The notes under the pieces: model-generated | The model's input: the letters and a program-made list of their open reading frames with translations, nothing else | Told to the model about the DNA's origin: nothing | Databases searched by the model: none | Assembly (NCBI GenBank): GCA_025529335.1 | Contig: JAMYHX010000285.1 | Coordinates: 1-54,316 of the forward strand | Reading direction: 5' to 3' | From: Rhizopus sp. PT2906 | Taxonomy: Eukaryota; Mucoromycota; Mucoromycetes; Mucorales; Rhizopodaceae | Length of the DNA: 54,316 bases | Program-made: the position numbers and the translations under genes | In this document: positions 40,827 through 51,326 of the stretch, in pieces | How positions within the stretch are numbered: the first letter of the stretch is position 1 | Layout: the number at the start of each line of letters is the position of its first letter

Positions 40827-43045
40827 TTATAATCGACCAGGAAATCTAGTTCCTCTTTCTTCACGAACTTGTTTTTGCTTAATCTCAAGCTAAATAAGAA
40901 AAAAAAAATCAGTCCTAGTCCAACACTGCTAATTTTGTGTTCATTACCTCTCTCACCAGATTATGCAGCTTTTCCTTTCCTTTCAAGCTCTTGGAATGCT
41001 TCAAGAATCGTCTGATAGCGACAATATCTGTATCGACCATTTCAGGGAATGCGACATTCTCGTAATACTCCTTGTAGTAGTTCTTTAAAGCCTTTGCACA
41101 CTGATCTAGGACATCATCTTGATACATGCGACCATGAATGATCTTCTTGTGTACTTTAAGAACAGTATCCCAATCAAGGGGCACACCTCCTGTTTTCTTG
41201 GCTTTTTCCATCGCAACAGCTCCTTGCAGGACTTCAATGACGTAGACAGTCAGTGGAATATATGTATTTGTGTTGTGAACCAGAGAGGTTAAGCATCTAA
41301 GCACATGGAATCGGAGTGGATAGTACTGGGCAGTAGGTATCAGTTGAATGGTACCCATGGCAACCTGTGTCAGAGGATAGACGAGTGATTTCAATGGTGA
41401 TTCGACCTCATCTCCTTCTTCATCTTTCATTGGCCCGCCATAAGCGTTCAACACATCAGCCCAAAAATCAATACAGTGAATGTATTGCCAGTTGTATACC
41501 ATGTTTTGATCCTTAACCGTTCTATTCTTCATGGCTGCTCGAAGATGAATGGCTAGTTGACGAATATAGACGAATGCTTGCTGATAACTCAAAGTCATAT
41601 TGATGCCATAGAGCTGCGTAGCAAGATTACGCATAAGATTGATCACAGGCAAGGTGTGAGGATTGGTGTTCTTGCAGTGTTTGACAAAGGTCAGATATAC
41701 GTTCTTTAAGCACATGTCAAGGTAACCCTGTGCCTTGGATTCCTTTCCAGATGGCACAGATGCTATAGCTAAAGATTTGATTGCCAGAAAGGATTGGATA
41801 CGGACACTATCTGAGGACATGCTGCTGGACCATAGATTGAGTAAGGTCTTGAGGTATTCTTTGGCCAATCGATCAAAGCACACGAGCAATACTGTACACT
41901 TTTCAGCTTCTTTCACAGTCAGTCGAAGCATGTCGGCATCAGTTAAGTTTCGTAAAAGGTGAATAAGATTGGTGAGATAGGACTTGACATATGACTTGTA
42001 AAAGTTCCAACGACCTGATTTCATAGGCGAGTCTCCTTCCTTTTTAGCTTTAAGATAATGTAAGAAAACAGTAGGTGCACATCGAAGCGTTGTAATGATA
42101 ACCTTTGAAAAGACTATAATAATCAATTAGATCATTTTACAAATGTACAATGATTTTGAATACCATTAGGGTCATCAATCTTGATAGTAAACGTAATCTT
42201 GTCATCTTCTTCTGACATTCTAGCTGCTGTCTTGAATGCAGATAATAAACTCTTGAATGCTCTAAAATCTTTTGTGGCATTTATTTTCTGAATCCACTCA
42301 TTTAATTTGTCTTTTGTTAAAACGGGTATTGATGCTTGTTTATCCTCTACATCACTCTCTTCTTCATCCTGTTCACGCTCTTCTTCATCTGATTCATTGA
42401 AATCCAAAAGCCCGTCATTTTCTTTCTGTAAGTATTCGTAAAATTCTGGATCTCTTTCCTTTAATTCTTCCAGATCCTTTTTATGCTGATCAATATCTTT
42501 GTTTAACTTGTCCACTGTTTCATCATCATCGCTTTCTTCCTCATCCTCTTCTTCTTTTACATCACTATCCTCCATCTCAGTATCTTGATCTATATCATCT
42601 TCTGATAAAAATGCTGATTTACTCTCTAATGCATCATCATTATCATCATCAGATACGTTTTCACTAGCTTCTGAATCCTCATCCATGATTTGTTGCAATT
42701 TCTAATTTCATATTAGCTCCTCCCCTTTAGGTAAAGGCACTCTTTTAAGACAAACCTTAAAGACGTCCTCATCATCTGAGCTTTCCTCTTCTTTTTTAGA
42801 TGTCTTTTTTGTTTTTTTCCTAGACAAGAAAAAATAACAATCAATAAAATTCAACATTCTGATCTAGCTGTATTTACTTTATAACTGTTGCAGCTGCCTT
42901 TTTGATTCCTAAAAAGGAATAAGTCATTGAAAAATAAAAATGTCAAACCAAACTTGCCTTTATTTTTCTTGGTTGGTTTCTCAATAGTCTTTTTAGGTTG
43001 CTTTGTAGACTTGGCCTTTGATTTCTTTTGAATAGTTGTCACCAT
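40827..43045 (-). CDS. NOC2: Nucleolar complex protein 2 (Noc2), six exons
   Basis: Exons 43045-42958, 42908-42878, 42819-42756, 42701-42164, 42113-40948 and 40889-40827 give 649 aa. Noc2 forms heterodimers with Noc1 and Noc3 and escorts pre-60S ribosomes from nucleolus to nucleoplasm. The Noc2 domain is clear: HYLKAKKEGDSPMKSGRW, LRNLTDADMLRLTVKEAEKC, NVYLTFVKHCKNTNPHTL, YNWQYIHCIDFWADVL, SLVYPLTQVAMGTIQLIPTA and YYPLRFHVLRCL. The N-terminal third is Lys-rich then strongly acidic. Intron 1 appears to use a GC donor (AAG|GCAAGT) with a TTTTTAG acceptor, the only way found to keep KKNKGIKKAAA in frame. The short last exon ends VREERGTRFPGRL. Confidence 0.95.
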
Positions 43046-43536
43046 GTTTAATGTTTGAACAAAAAAAAAAGAGAAAATATAGGGGAAAACACTTTATTCC
43101 ATACTTGTCGAAAATTCAATCAAAAGTGTGACTGTTTATCCTTTATGGCTTTAACATAAACAAACAAGGAAACTTTCTTTAGGTTCGTTTTGTGGTCAAA
43201 TTATGCATAAATTGAACAAGAACAAGGGTTAACATGATCAAGTGTGAAACAAGCGTACAATAACAAGGGCTGTTTTACGAACAAGGCTTTAATGTATACA
43301 GATTGACAATTGTGTAAGTAGGCTTAGCCTGTATACATACTTACTCTTATCTTGTATATCCCGTTTGTGTTTATTAAAAGGTCGATCTTTTCGTTTGTGC
43401 ACGCATGACTTTTCTTTTTCTTTGAATAATGCAGTTTAGTATCGTGTAACCCAAAGAAGATTGTCGAAAGACTTTGAGTTTATTTGGTATAAAAAAAATA
43501 AAAAAGCTATGTACAAAGGGACCAAACGGTGGTCAA
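43046..43536. other. Intergenic between NOC2 and the small mitochondrial-type gene
   Basis: No gene seen. It contains the NOC2 promoter and the 3' UTR of the next minus-strand gene. Confidence 0.5.
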
Positions 43537-43758
43537 TTATTCATCAAAGACGTGATTGATAATGGGACTAAAGGTAGCATCTTCAGCAGGAGCAGCCTCT
43601 TGAGCAACATATACAGTTGAGTTTTCATTAGATACTTGATCTTCTTGTTGCTTTCTTATAGGTCCTTGTCTACCAAAGGCAACGACGGGAGTAGCAGAGT
43701 AAGCACGAGTGAATGGTTTAATAAATTGACGACGAGTGACTTGAGCGATAAGAGACAT
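43537..43758 (-). CDS. Small protein with mitochondrial presequence-like N-terminus
   Basis: 73 aa, single exon. The first ~25 residues (MSLIAQVTRRQFIKPFTRAYSA) are rich in Arg and hydroxylated residues without acids, ending RAYSA, which looks like a mitochondrial targeting peptide. The remainder is acidic and unstructured, ending INHVFDE. A TATA element lies ~60 bp upstream of the ATG and the start is preceded by an A-rich leader. I do not recognise the family. Confidence 0.65.
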   Translation of the reverse strand: MSLIAQVTRRQFIKPFTRAYSATPVVAFGRQGPIRKQQEDQVSNENSTVYVAQEAAPAEDATFSPIINHVFDE

Positions 43759-43816
43759 GTTTAAACTAAAAGAAGAAGAAAAAGATGATAAAAAAAAGGG
43801 GATTGTGTTTTTGGCA

Positions 43817-43823
43817 TTTTATA
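43817..43823 (-). promoter_or_regulatory. TATA box of the small mitochondrial-type gene
   Basis: The minus strand reads GTATAAAATGCC, 59-65 bp upstream of the start codon at 43758. Confidence 0.6.
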
Positions 43824-44159
43824 CTTTTTACTTCCCTCGGAAGCATATCCATGTGAAGCAGCATGAAAGCAGAGGGAAAACTACACTCATGTGACTCATC
43901 CCCCACTCAGTTAACTTGTTTAATACGTTATTGACCCAAAATGAACCATGATTGGATATGACAAATGTTGGGGTGTACTATTCAATGGCATGTCTACCTT
44001 ATATGGCAGATACTCCATTAAGCAACCCTACCAGCCAATCAGGATGACGTAAAAACATGTTTGGGCTGATAAATATAGTGAAGATAGGACGATAAATATA
44101 CATCATTTCTCATCTTTTTAAATCTTACTTTATATTGCATTTAAATCACACGTTGTCGT

Positions 44160-44525
44160 TTATTTATTTATGGAGAAGTATAACACACGCAGACTCTCAG
44201 AAGTGGTAAAGGGCTTAAGCCAATTCTGGTTTTGATCCATTTGTAAGCATAATTTCCAATTCATTCGTCCAGCGAATTTGTTTTTAAAGTGTTGCACGAA
44301 TTCGACATGGTATGTGTTGCGGATTTCGTTTTTGGTGGTGGCTCCAGTTGTAAACTATCAGAAGTTTGAACTCGAATCGTTCAGCAAACGATGTTTGATT
44401 TCACGGTCGTATTCGATGCCACGTTCACAAATTCGTTTGATTCTGTCCATGTCCATTCCGGAAGATATTTTGTCAATTGTCCTTTTGAACAGCTGTTCGT
44501 CTGTGTCGCAAATGGTCTCGAACGA
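44160..44525 (-). pseudogene. Unidentified decayed ORF with two adjacent stops
   Basis: One minus-strand frame is open except for TGA-TAG in tandem. It reads SFETICDTDEQLFKRTIDKI ... RIKRICERGIEYDREIKHRLLND before the stops, and NEIRNTYHVEFVQHFKNKFA ... MNWKLCLQMDQNQNWLKPF after them. Composition is clearly protein-like, but the family is unknown to me. It lies next to a transposase fragment and may belong to a repeat. Confidence 0.45.
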
Positions 44526-44828
44526 TGAAAAAAAAATTAGTCAACACTACATGCACCAGAAGTTAGACTAAATCTACAGGCACTACCTCTACCCATTATC
44601 TATGATGTAGCCCAACAATTTTTTTCAATATATGACGCTGCGCTAAGCATGGTTTTATAAAGTCACCATTTTGATTTGTTTATCTTTTCAAGAAGAGAAA
44701 AAAGAAATGTTGTTATTTATTCTAATTCTATGTTGTCAGTTTGATCAAAAAAGACAACTTATGATAGATTCGTATTCACATTATTTAGCCTATTTTCTGG
44801 TATACTTTCTGGTGCATGTAGTATTCAC

Positions 44829-45164
44829 CTAAAAGAAAGAGCGAACCCAGAAAACCCAGGCACACGCGTCTGAATCATCATAATTCATTCCAACCAACCA
44901 AATTAATTCATGATGATTCATGATATTAAGATTTACAAAGCCTTGCATTAAACCTTCTACCACTTCAGTTAACGCAGCAGAAGGATTCTCATCAATGTAA
45001 TTTAAAATAAACTGCTTATGCTCTTCCCCAAGAATACAACGCCAGTCGGATTTTTTCTTTTTTTCGAAAATGCTTTCAGGATCTTCATAATAACGCTTGA
45101 CCCATCTTTGGGCGGCACGAATATGAATACCTATCGTTTCGCAGCAGCCGAAACACTGAGGCAT
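44829..45164 (-). pseudogene. Tc1-like transposase N-terminal (HTH) fragment
   Basis: The frame contains ETIGIHIRAAQRWVKRYYED, then ESIFEKKKKSDWRCILGEEHKQFILNYIDENPSAALTEVVEGL, which has the layout of the paired helix-turn-helix DNA-binding region of Tc1/IS630-type transposases in Mucorales. After about LMQGF the sequence loses the family pattern and no DDE catalytic part follows. It is a truncated relic directly downstream of the RhoGAP gene. Confidence 0.55.
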
Positions 45165-45227
45165 TTACCAAAAAACAAATGAAAAAATCGAGTTTTTTCA
45201 TCATCAGAGTAAAATATATAACGTCTC

Positions 45228-46931
45228 TTATCGCATAGCTCCATATAAGCAGCTTTCATTTCCAGCTGATTGCAATGTGGGCTTAGATGGTCTCTCTGGA
45301 GGTATATTTTGTAGAAACTGAGTACGAGAACTTATTGTTTCGATAGCAAAAAGCTCCTCATCAGCAGAAAGATTCATTGGCTCAACTCCATGCTTATCAG
45401 CAACATGCCCTTGTCCATTCTCGTAAAAATAAATAGAAAATCAGAAAGACAAAATAAAAATAAAAAATGAGCAGGATTTTGATTTTACATCAGGTGACAT
45501 CATTGTTGAATACGATACTTTTTGCGACTTTACTTCTTGAAACCACTGTATAGAATGACAAAGTATGCACGTAAAAACAAAAAAGTTTATTAAGGGAAGA
45601 ATAAATAATAAGGGTATCTATAATTCAGTGGCTTACACTAACTGAAGACCTTGAAAATAAAGAATAAAAGGATTCACTATCATTACTTTCTTCTTCTTCT
45701 TCCTCCTCATCATCCAGTGTGAGCGAGGATCGTGTAATGGTCGGTAATGACTTTCTTGAGTTATACCTTGGTCTCATCACAACAACCTTGTATATTTCTT
45801 CATTACTCGTACTATTCGCACGTCTTGCAGGTGGCTTAAATGGTGTGATTTCCAATAATGTTTCATGTTCCTGGAAGACAGGCAGACTGTTTTGATGTAC
45901 TGGTTTATTATGCATAGGGCGGCATGGCAGAGTATTTCTACCCACAGATTGAGGTATTTGCCATATTGTGTTCTTCCAGAGATCAAGTAATGTGTCACTA
46001 TATTCAATCAACAATGTCCAAATGCGTGTCCATTTGGTATTCATTTCGATAAAATGACTCATATCCTCCATTTTCGTATGACGTTTTACCCATGAAGGTA
46101 TTTCCTTCAGGTTGAGTTCGAGTCCAGTACAGACAGGTGCTAAAACGATAGCCAATGCTTCTGGGTTCATCATGTTGATATTTGAGTGTTTTCTTATAGA
46201 CGATGTCAAAATGATAATATAGTGAACAAGATGAAAATGCTCTCTTGGTAACTGTTGAATCATGGCAGCAAATGCCTTAATTGTTGCATTATGAGAGTAC
46301 GATTCGTCTATAAAAAAATATAGCATTAGAAAAGTTGTACACAATGACGTTTGGCATTTTACCAAAGAATTGAATAAATCTCTCATGACTTGATACTGGA
46401 ATAGGAGGATCAGGTAATTGTCGAAGATATTTCTTAACAACACCAGTGATTGCATGAATATCTTTATCTTTTAAATCCAGGTATTTTCCATAAGTAGGTG
46501 GCCTGTCAAAATCATACTGCAGCTGTTCTACATCGGGAGCCGCACCCGATAGCCTAAAGATGCCCTCGGTGAACAGACCTGGAATCATGCGGAAATGAAT
46601 ATTTAAATCTCAGTGTACACATGTATTTCATTACCTCTGCTCATAATTTCTTCAAAACACCTATACACAGGATCAGGTACGATCAAGCCGTATTGATTAC
46701 ATGAGCCACACATTGAGGCTGATTTTAAAGGTGCACCAAAGATTCCCTTGGTGATCATAGCTATGAAAAAATACATGTTAATATCTCACTACAATTTTTT
46801 TTTTCTTTGTCTGTCTTACCTTTTCTGTTATTATTATTGTTACTAAAGAAATTAGATTTACTGCTTGTCAAAAAAGACAACAGATTCTTTTGTCTCCTTT
46901 TATCTCCAAGCTGATTATTGTTCGTTACCAT
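45228..46931 (-). CDS. RhoGAP-domain protein, six exons
   Basis: Exons 46931-46820, 46760-46635, 46578-46363, 46307-45637, 45545-45489 and 45419-45228 join in frame to 457 aa. The RhoGAP domain spans ~40-230: PLKSA then GLIVPDPVYRCFEEI, GLFTEGIFRLSGAAPDVEQL with the catalytic arginine finger R88, VKKYLRQLPDPPIP, LPREHFHLVHYIIILTSSI and NMMNPEALAIVLAP. It stimulates GTP hydrolysis on Rho/Cdc42/Rac-type GTPases that control actin and polarity. The C-terminal ~200 residues are disordered with an acidic run (DDEEEEEEESNDSES). The fourth exon could end 4 codons later by reading through, but GTAAGC donors and two downstream exons with protein-like sequence (WFQEVKSQKV; VEPMNLSADEELFAIETISS) support the longer form. 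ATG 47027 is an alternative start. Confidence 0.85.
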
Positions 46932-47442
46932 ATTCTTTAACAAGCAACAATATCGAAGAATAGAAAAGAAGAAGAAATCTATACAAAAAGGGCAGCCAAA
47001 TAAAAATAATAAATGTTTGTCGGACATTTAATAGTGCTTCAAGCTCGTATGAAAACTCGTATCACCAGAGTGATCTGTGTCCTAGCATCGTTGAATATCA
47101 CGCCCTTTTTTAATATGAGCATATCCAATTTGGTAACTGGGGCCATAAGAAGAAGCGAAAGAATATGAAAATCTCACTGTAACATTTTTTTTCATTTTTT
47201 GCTTGTAAACCATTTCTTTGGTTACCCTCTGTAACACATCATTGGGATGTAACCATGGATACTGACGGAATGAAGTATTTTCGAAAAGATAAATAAAAAA
47301 ATTGTTATGCTTGTCAAGCTTTTATGTATTTCTGACACATTCCCCAGGTTTCAATTTATGACAATAAAGAAAAGGATTTAATACAACAAAAATAAAAAAG
47401 GGAAAATGAAGATTAGAGTTCATCGGGGATTGATAGAAAATG

Positions 47443-47450
47443 TATAAAAA
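47443..47450 (+). promoter_or_regulatory. TATA-like element before a short frame
   Basis: TATAAAAA lies 47 bp before ATG 47497, the same geometry as the mannanase promoters. The frame that follows codes for only 45 residues with one hydrophobic stretch (MNPFLRNILSYTIVFFKIIL) and then a GTGAGT donor-like site; a lost gene is possible. Confidence 0.35.
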
Positions 47451-47734
47451 AGGCGCTTGTTTATTGTTCTGTCGATAATTACAGTTGAAGTCCGAAATGA
47501 ATCCCTTTTTAAGAAATATATTATCCTATACGATTGTCTTTTTTAAAATTATCTTGGTGAGTCTTACGATAGCCAACTTGAAACTCTTGTACAAACACAG
47601 AGATATTAAGCAACGCACGCTATTTTTTTGGTAATACAATTTTACCTTGACAATAGCTCAGCATCTGATAACGGAATGGTTCCCTGATGACTCAGTAGGA
47701 TGATATTTAATTAAATCTGTTCCTGCTCCTGAGT

Positions 47735-48064
47735 ATAAAATGGAGGGAAAATCACTGCAGAACACACAAGTCGGATGAATATAATTATCCATTTGTTTTA
47801 GAAGATATTCTTGATTTAGGTGCTTTATTTAAAGTTATTGTCAATAGATTGCCTATAGTGGCAATAAATATTACCAAGTCTTTTTATTTCAATTTTTTGC
47901 CTAGAGATATATCAGAAATAAGTCTCTTTATGCAAAAAGCCAATCTTCTTGACTACTGGCGCAGTTGTCCTATCCGATTTGCTTCGATTGGAACGCCCAT
48001 CACGTGTTTATGCTTCAAAGAAGCGATGTCAACTTCTTTTCATGGTGGAAGCTACCATCTTTAA
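47735..48064 (+). pseudogene. Orphan open frame without start, probable remnant
   Basis: The frame reads DEYNYPFVLEDILDLGALF, then VIVNRLPIVAINITKSFYF and MQKANLLDYWRSCPIRFASI before the stop at 48064. It lacks an upstream ATG in frame. TTGTTTTAG at about 47792-47800 could be a splice acceptor. I do not recognise a domain. Confidence 0.35.
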
Positions 48065-49221
48065 AAGGATTATGAAAACTGGAACCACTTCAGACCCCCT
48101 TTTGTAGTATTTTTTTTACGCTAAGCTTTAGATTATAAATGATTCTGTTTGACTAGTGATGGTATACTTTAAAGAAATCTATAGTCCAGAGACCTTTACT
48201 GTCGGAGCTGAATAGTTAAATCTGTAAAGTAAGGTGTGATGACCACTATACTTATCAGCTGATGACATTTAACTTTCTAACATTTGGTTGGTTATTATCA
48301 ACAATGAATCTTGAGCAGAAACTTGCTTTCGTTTGACGTTTTAGGAGTATTTAATTAACATTAAAATGAGCTGATGATGTGACCATATTCATTATTTTGG
48401 TGCTCGAAATATGATAAAAGCTTTCCAATAGGTTCACTAGCCCCTGTCTTCTCTGAAAATTCTAAACATCTTGAAGACATTGTATTCAATATGTTGACTT
48501 GAATGTTAGAATGTCCATAATAGCTTACTGCAAAGCATGAAGTAATGGTGAAAATGGACAATTTGACAAATAATATGGAGGCAATCAACATAGACGATGA
48601 TTTAAGAGCTGCCCAAAGAATTACCGATGCATAATGATCTGTTTACACTTTTAGCTTGCTATCGGCCATTGACTAACAAATGTATTCACACCAAAATATA
48701 TGTTACATTAAAGCATTATCATGAATTTAAACTCAAGAGCACTTGACGCTCAATAACCGAATATACAAGGGTGCCCTTTTTGTAAATCGATAATGCGACT
48801 AACAAAAGCATCAGCAATATGACGGATATTCTGATTTATAGTATCTTGCATAAATCCAATAACAGGAACTTTGCTGCTTCTGGCGCCTTAAATTTGTCAT
48901 TGTCTTGAAGAAAACGTTTTTCATGTCTTAAAAGAAACACTCAAGACCACGTTTGAATAACTATCATTCATTAATGTATAATTCTCTACATAAAAGAAAT
49001 GCAAGCTTGATTTTCTGTCAGTGTCTGTGCTTTAAGCGCAAGCTCGCGTATCAAAAGTTACATACGTTACGGCAGCCATTGAAAGCCTACCAAGCATAGC
49101 TTCTACATTTTGGCATGTACAGCCAGCTAGCCCAATACGTCGCATCACATACAGGTTGTACATAAAAATGGTGTAAGTCTATCAGGACGATCACAGGATC
49201 ATTAGTTTGTGACAACTTTAG

Positions 49222-49830
49222 TTATGCTTCCGTTAAGACTAAAAGAACAGTAAAGGAACAAGACACCTCGTAGAGTTCCAGCCGTTTACTAAGCTCTTTA
49301 AAGAGTTGGCCGACTTGTTCTTGTGAATATAATGGTTGGCTGTTACTAGTTGGTATTTTATTTTGATTACTGATAGGTTCCATAAGTTTTTCCACGATGT
49401 GCGGCTTTGAAAGATATAAAGAAGATATTATATTATTATATTTATAGGAAAATAAAGCGTGGCTTTGAGAGCTATTATGGTAGGTACACCATTTTGTCTT
49501 CAAAGTCTGGAATAACTGCAAGATAAGACTCCCTCCAAAAGTCAAATAAGCTATCTTTATTCCATAGGTATAACTTCTTTCTATTATCATGCAAATAACA
49601 TTGGAATTTATTACGATATCTTGAAAAAGAAAACATCGGCAACGTATTTGAGGGTTGCGAGGATACCCAAACATCTCTTTCTGTGGTTATCGAGCTTAGT
49701 TTTGGCTTTATCAGTATTTGAAAAACGACCTGAATTTTCAAGTAATAGTAGCTCCAAGCTCTTCAATCCAAAGGGTTTAATTAAACCACCCGATTTATAT
49801 TGTGATTTTTCTTCTACAGTAACTCCTGTT
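49222..49830 (-). pseudogene. Decayed multicopy ORF (LELLLLE family), longer copy
   Basis: Three frames carry consecutive pieces. First, GGLIKPFGLKSLELLLLENS ... ILATLKYVADVF down to a stop near 49621. Then another frame reads NKFQCYLHDNRKKLYLWNKD followed by FDFWRESYLAVIPDFEDK. Then a third reads EPISNQNKIPTSNSQPLYSQ and VGQLFKELSKRLEL to a stop at 49222. At least one frameshift, and possibly an intron, separates them. The first piece aligns with the fragment at 39656-39844. I recall such ORFs as a dispersed repeat family in Mucorales; function unknown. Confidence 0.5.
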
Positions 49831-50027
49831 GCCCTTTACTAGCAGCTCATGTTTTGTAGGTATGGTTGTCCTTGTACAAAGAATCCATTTGTTGTATTTA
49901 AGTTTAAAGTTAGTATCAGGCAAAGTAGAAAATACGATGAGATTGTGTTGTATCTTTATTCGAAATAAAGTAAAGAGAAAAGAGATGATAGCATAATCAA
50001 TATTTATATATTAAGAAGCTGAGGTAT

Positions 50028-50305
50028 TTAAACTGAGTTGACTACTTTCTGTTGAGGTGTAACAGAACTTTTAGTAACATTAGATTCAACTCTAGATATT
50101 GTATTTAAGCACTGAACAGTAGCATAGATACTACAATGATTCAATAAAGTAATGGAGTTGTTAACTGTATTACTTTGTTTTACATAAAGATATCTCTGAT
50201 TCCAAAAAGAAGATGCATAGTAGCCATTCTCCACTGCTACGTGCTCCGAAGCTGAACAACAAGGATAATCATGAAAAGCGGTACATCTCACTCACTATTG
50301 GACAT
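50028..50305 (-). CDS. 72-residue helical protein, two exons
   Basis: Exon 1 is only 10 nt (50305-50296); a 59-nt intron with a GTGAGT donor and ACGTAG acceptor leads to exon 2 (50236-50028). The product starts MSNTVENGYYASSFWNQRYL and then YVKQSNTVNNSITLLNHCSI, with heptad-like hydrophobics, ending in a polar tail (SSVTPQQKVVNSV). Without splicing the ATG reads into a stop after four codons. Size and helical character recall small subunits of BLOC-1/BORC-type complexes, but I cannot assign it. Composition of exon 2 is protein-like throughout. Confidence 0.55.
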
Positions 50306-50621
50306 AATATCAAAGTGAAAGCTGTTATGAGGTTTGACGGTTGAAATAAAAGGCACTGAATGATGACACATCAACTGTTTAATCTCTTTCTACTGCACCT
50401 TGTGAATGTTAAAGATTAAATCAAATCCACATAAAAAATCAAGCACGACTTGCTCCGAAAATGGAAGGTATTACGCGTATTGCAAGCTCAGACTAAAAAG
50501 GTTTCTTATGTTGTCGATATAAACAAATGCTGCCCCCTTTCAATAGAAAATGACCAATAATAAAAATAAGCCCCTTCCTCTATTTCGTCTTTTTCTTTTT
50601 TGTTTTTTTTTGTTTTTTTAC
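50306..50621. other. Divergent promoter region
   Basis: A short region between the divergent 72-residue gene and the MCFD2-like gene; long T-runs (50590-50620) precede the start codon at 50622. Confidence 0.5.
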
Positions 50622-51126
50622 ATGTATCGAGTGTTTATCATTGCTTTATTCTTCATCCTTCAGTCTGTCTTTGCCGGACCTGGAACTCATCATTATGCAA
50701 AACCAGATCACTCCAATTATGGCGACTATCAAAGTACCAGGGAGTAAATTGTATATGACTTGGCCAAAACCAAATCACTAAGATAATTATAGACATATTC
50801 AAGAACATTTCAAGGGTATCCTGAGGGATGATTTACCTAATTTAAATGAAACCAATATCCAATACTACCTCTTTGTTCTTCATGATTCGAATGGAGATGG
50901 TTACTTGGACGGACACGAACTAAGAGCAACCTATACTGATTTTGACGTTAAACACTTTAATATTCCCTTGAGTGATATTGTTGAAATGATTGATCACACG
51001 TTAGAAGAAGATGATTTAAATGGAGAGTAAGTAAACATAGCTGTTAGGTATCCAACTAATTATATACTTTCTAGTGGCCTCGTTTCATGGGCGGAATACC
51101 TTGAAAGCCAAGCTTATCACGTCTGA
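50622..51126 (+). CDS. MCFD2-like secretory-pathway EF-hand protein
   Basis: Exons 50622-50743, 50793-51026 and 51075-51126 give 135 aa. ATG 50622 is chosen because it gives a clean signal peptide (MYRVFIIALFFILQSVFAGP); the frame upstream is T-rich leader. EF-hand 1 is DSNGDGYLDGHE and EF-hand 2, completed only after splicing, is DLNGDGLVSWAE; both have all calcium ligands. The order (signal peptide, HIQEHFKGIL helix, two EF-hands, C-terminal helix) matches MCFD2, which pairs with the lectin LMAN1/ERGIC-53 as a cargo receptor between ER and Golgi. No LMAN1 gene is in this window. Introns are 49 and 48 nt. Confidence 0.85.
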
Positions 51127-51326
51127 TACAACCACCTATTCTTGTTTTTACTGGGCCTCATTTCGGACATTCAATTATTTCCTTATTCAGTCAACTTTCC
51201 CCCTTTTTCAACAAGAAATAAAAAATAAAAAATTTTCATATAAAATAAGCTTTTTTTTTTTTCACTGATTTGACATCTTTCCCTCTTGTTCTTTTCTCTC
51301 TTCTTCTTTTAAAGTCAACACTAAAA

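Larger units (their letters stand above)
46932..50027. other. 3.1-kb gene-poor, repeat-decayed stretch
   Basis: No intact gene. It contains a TATA-like element with a 45-codon frame (47497-47634), an orphan frame (47735-48064), two protein-like minus-strand stretches (48750-48888 and 49043-49140) and a decayed multicopy ORF (49222-49830). A 76-codon minus-strand frame at 48361-48591 begins with a hydrophobic stretch but lacks any promoter-like signal. Confidence 0.5.

Noticed and set aside
48361..48591. 76-codon minus-strand frame with a hydrophobic start
   Set aside because: Could mimic a small secreted protein, but no promoter signal and it lies in repeat-decayed DNA.
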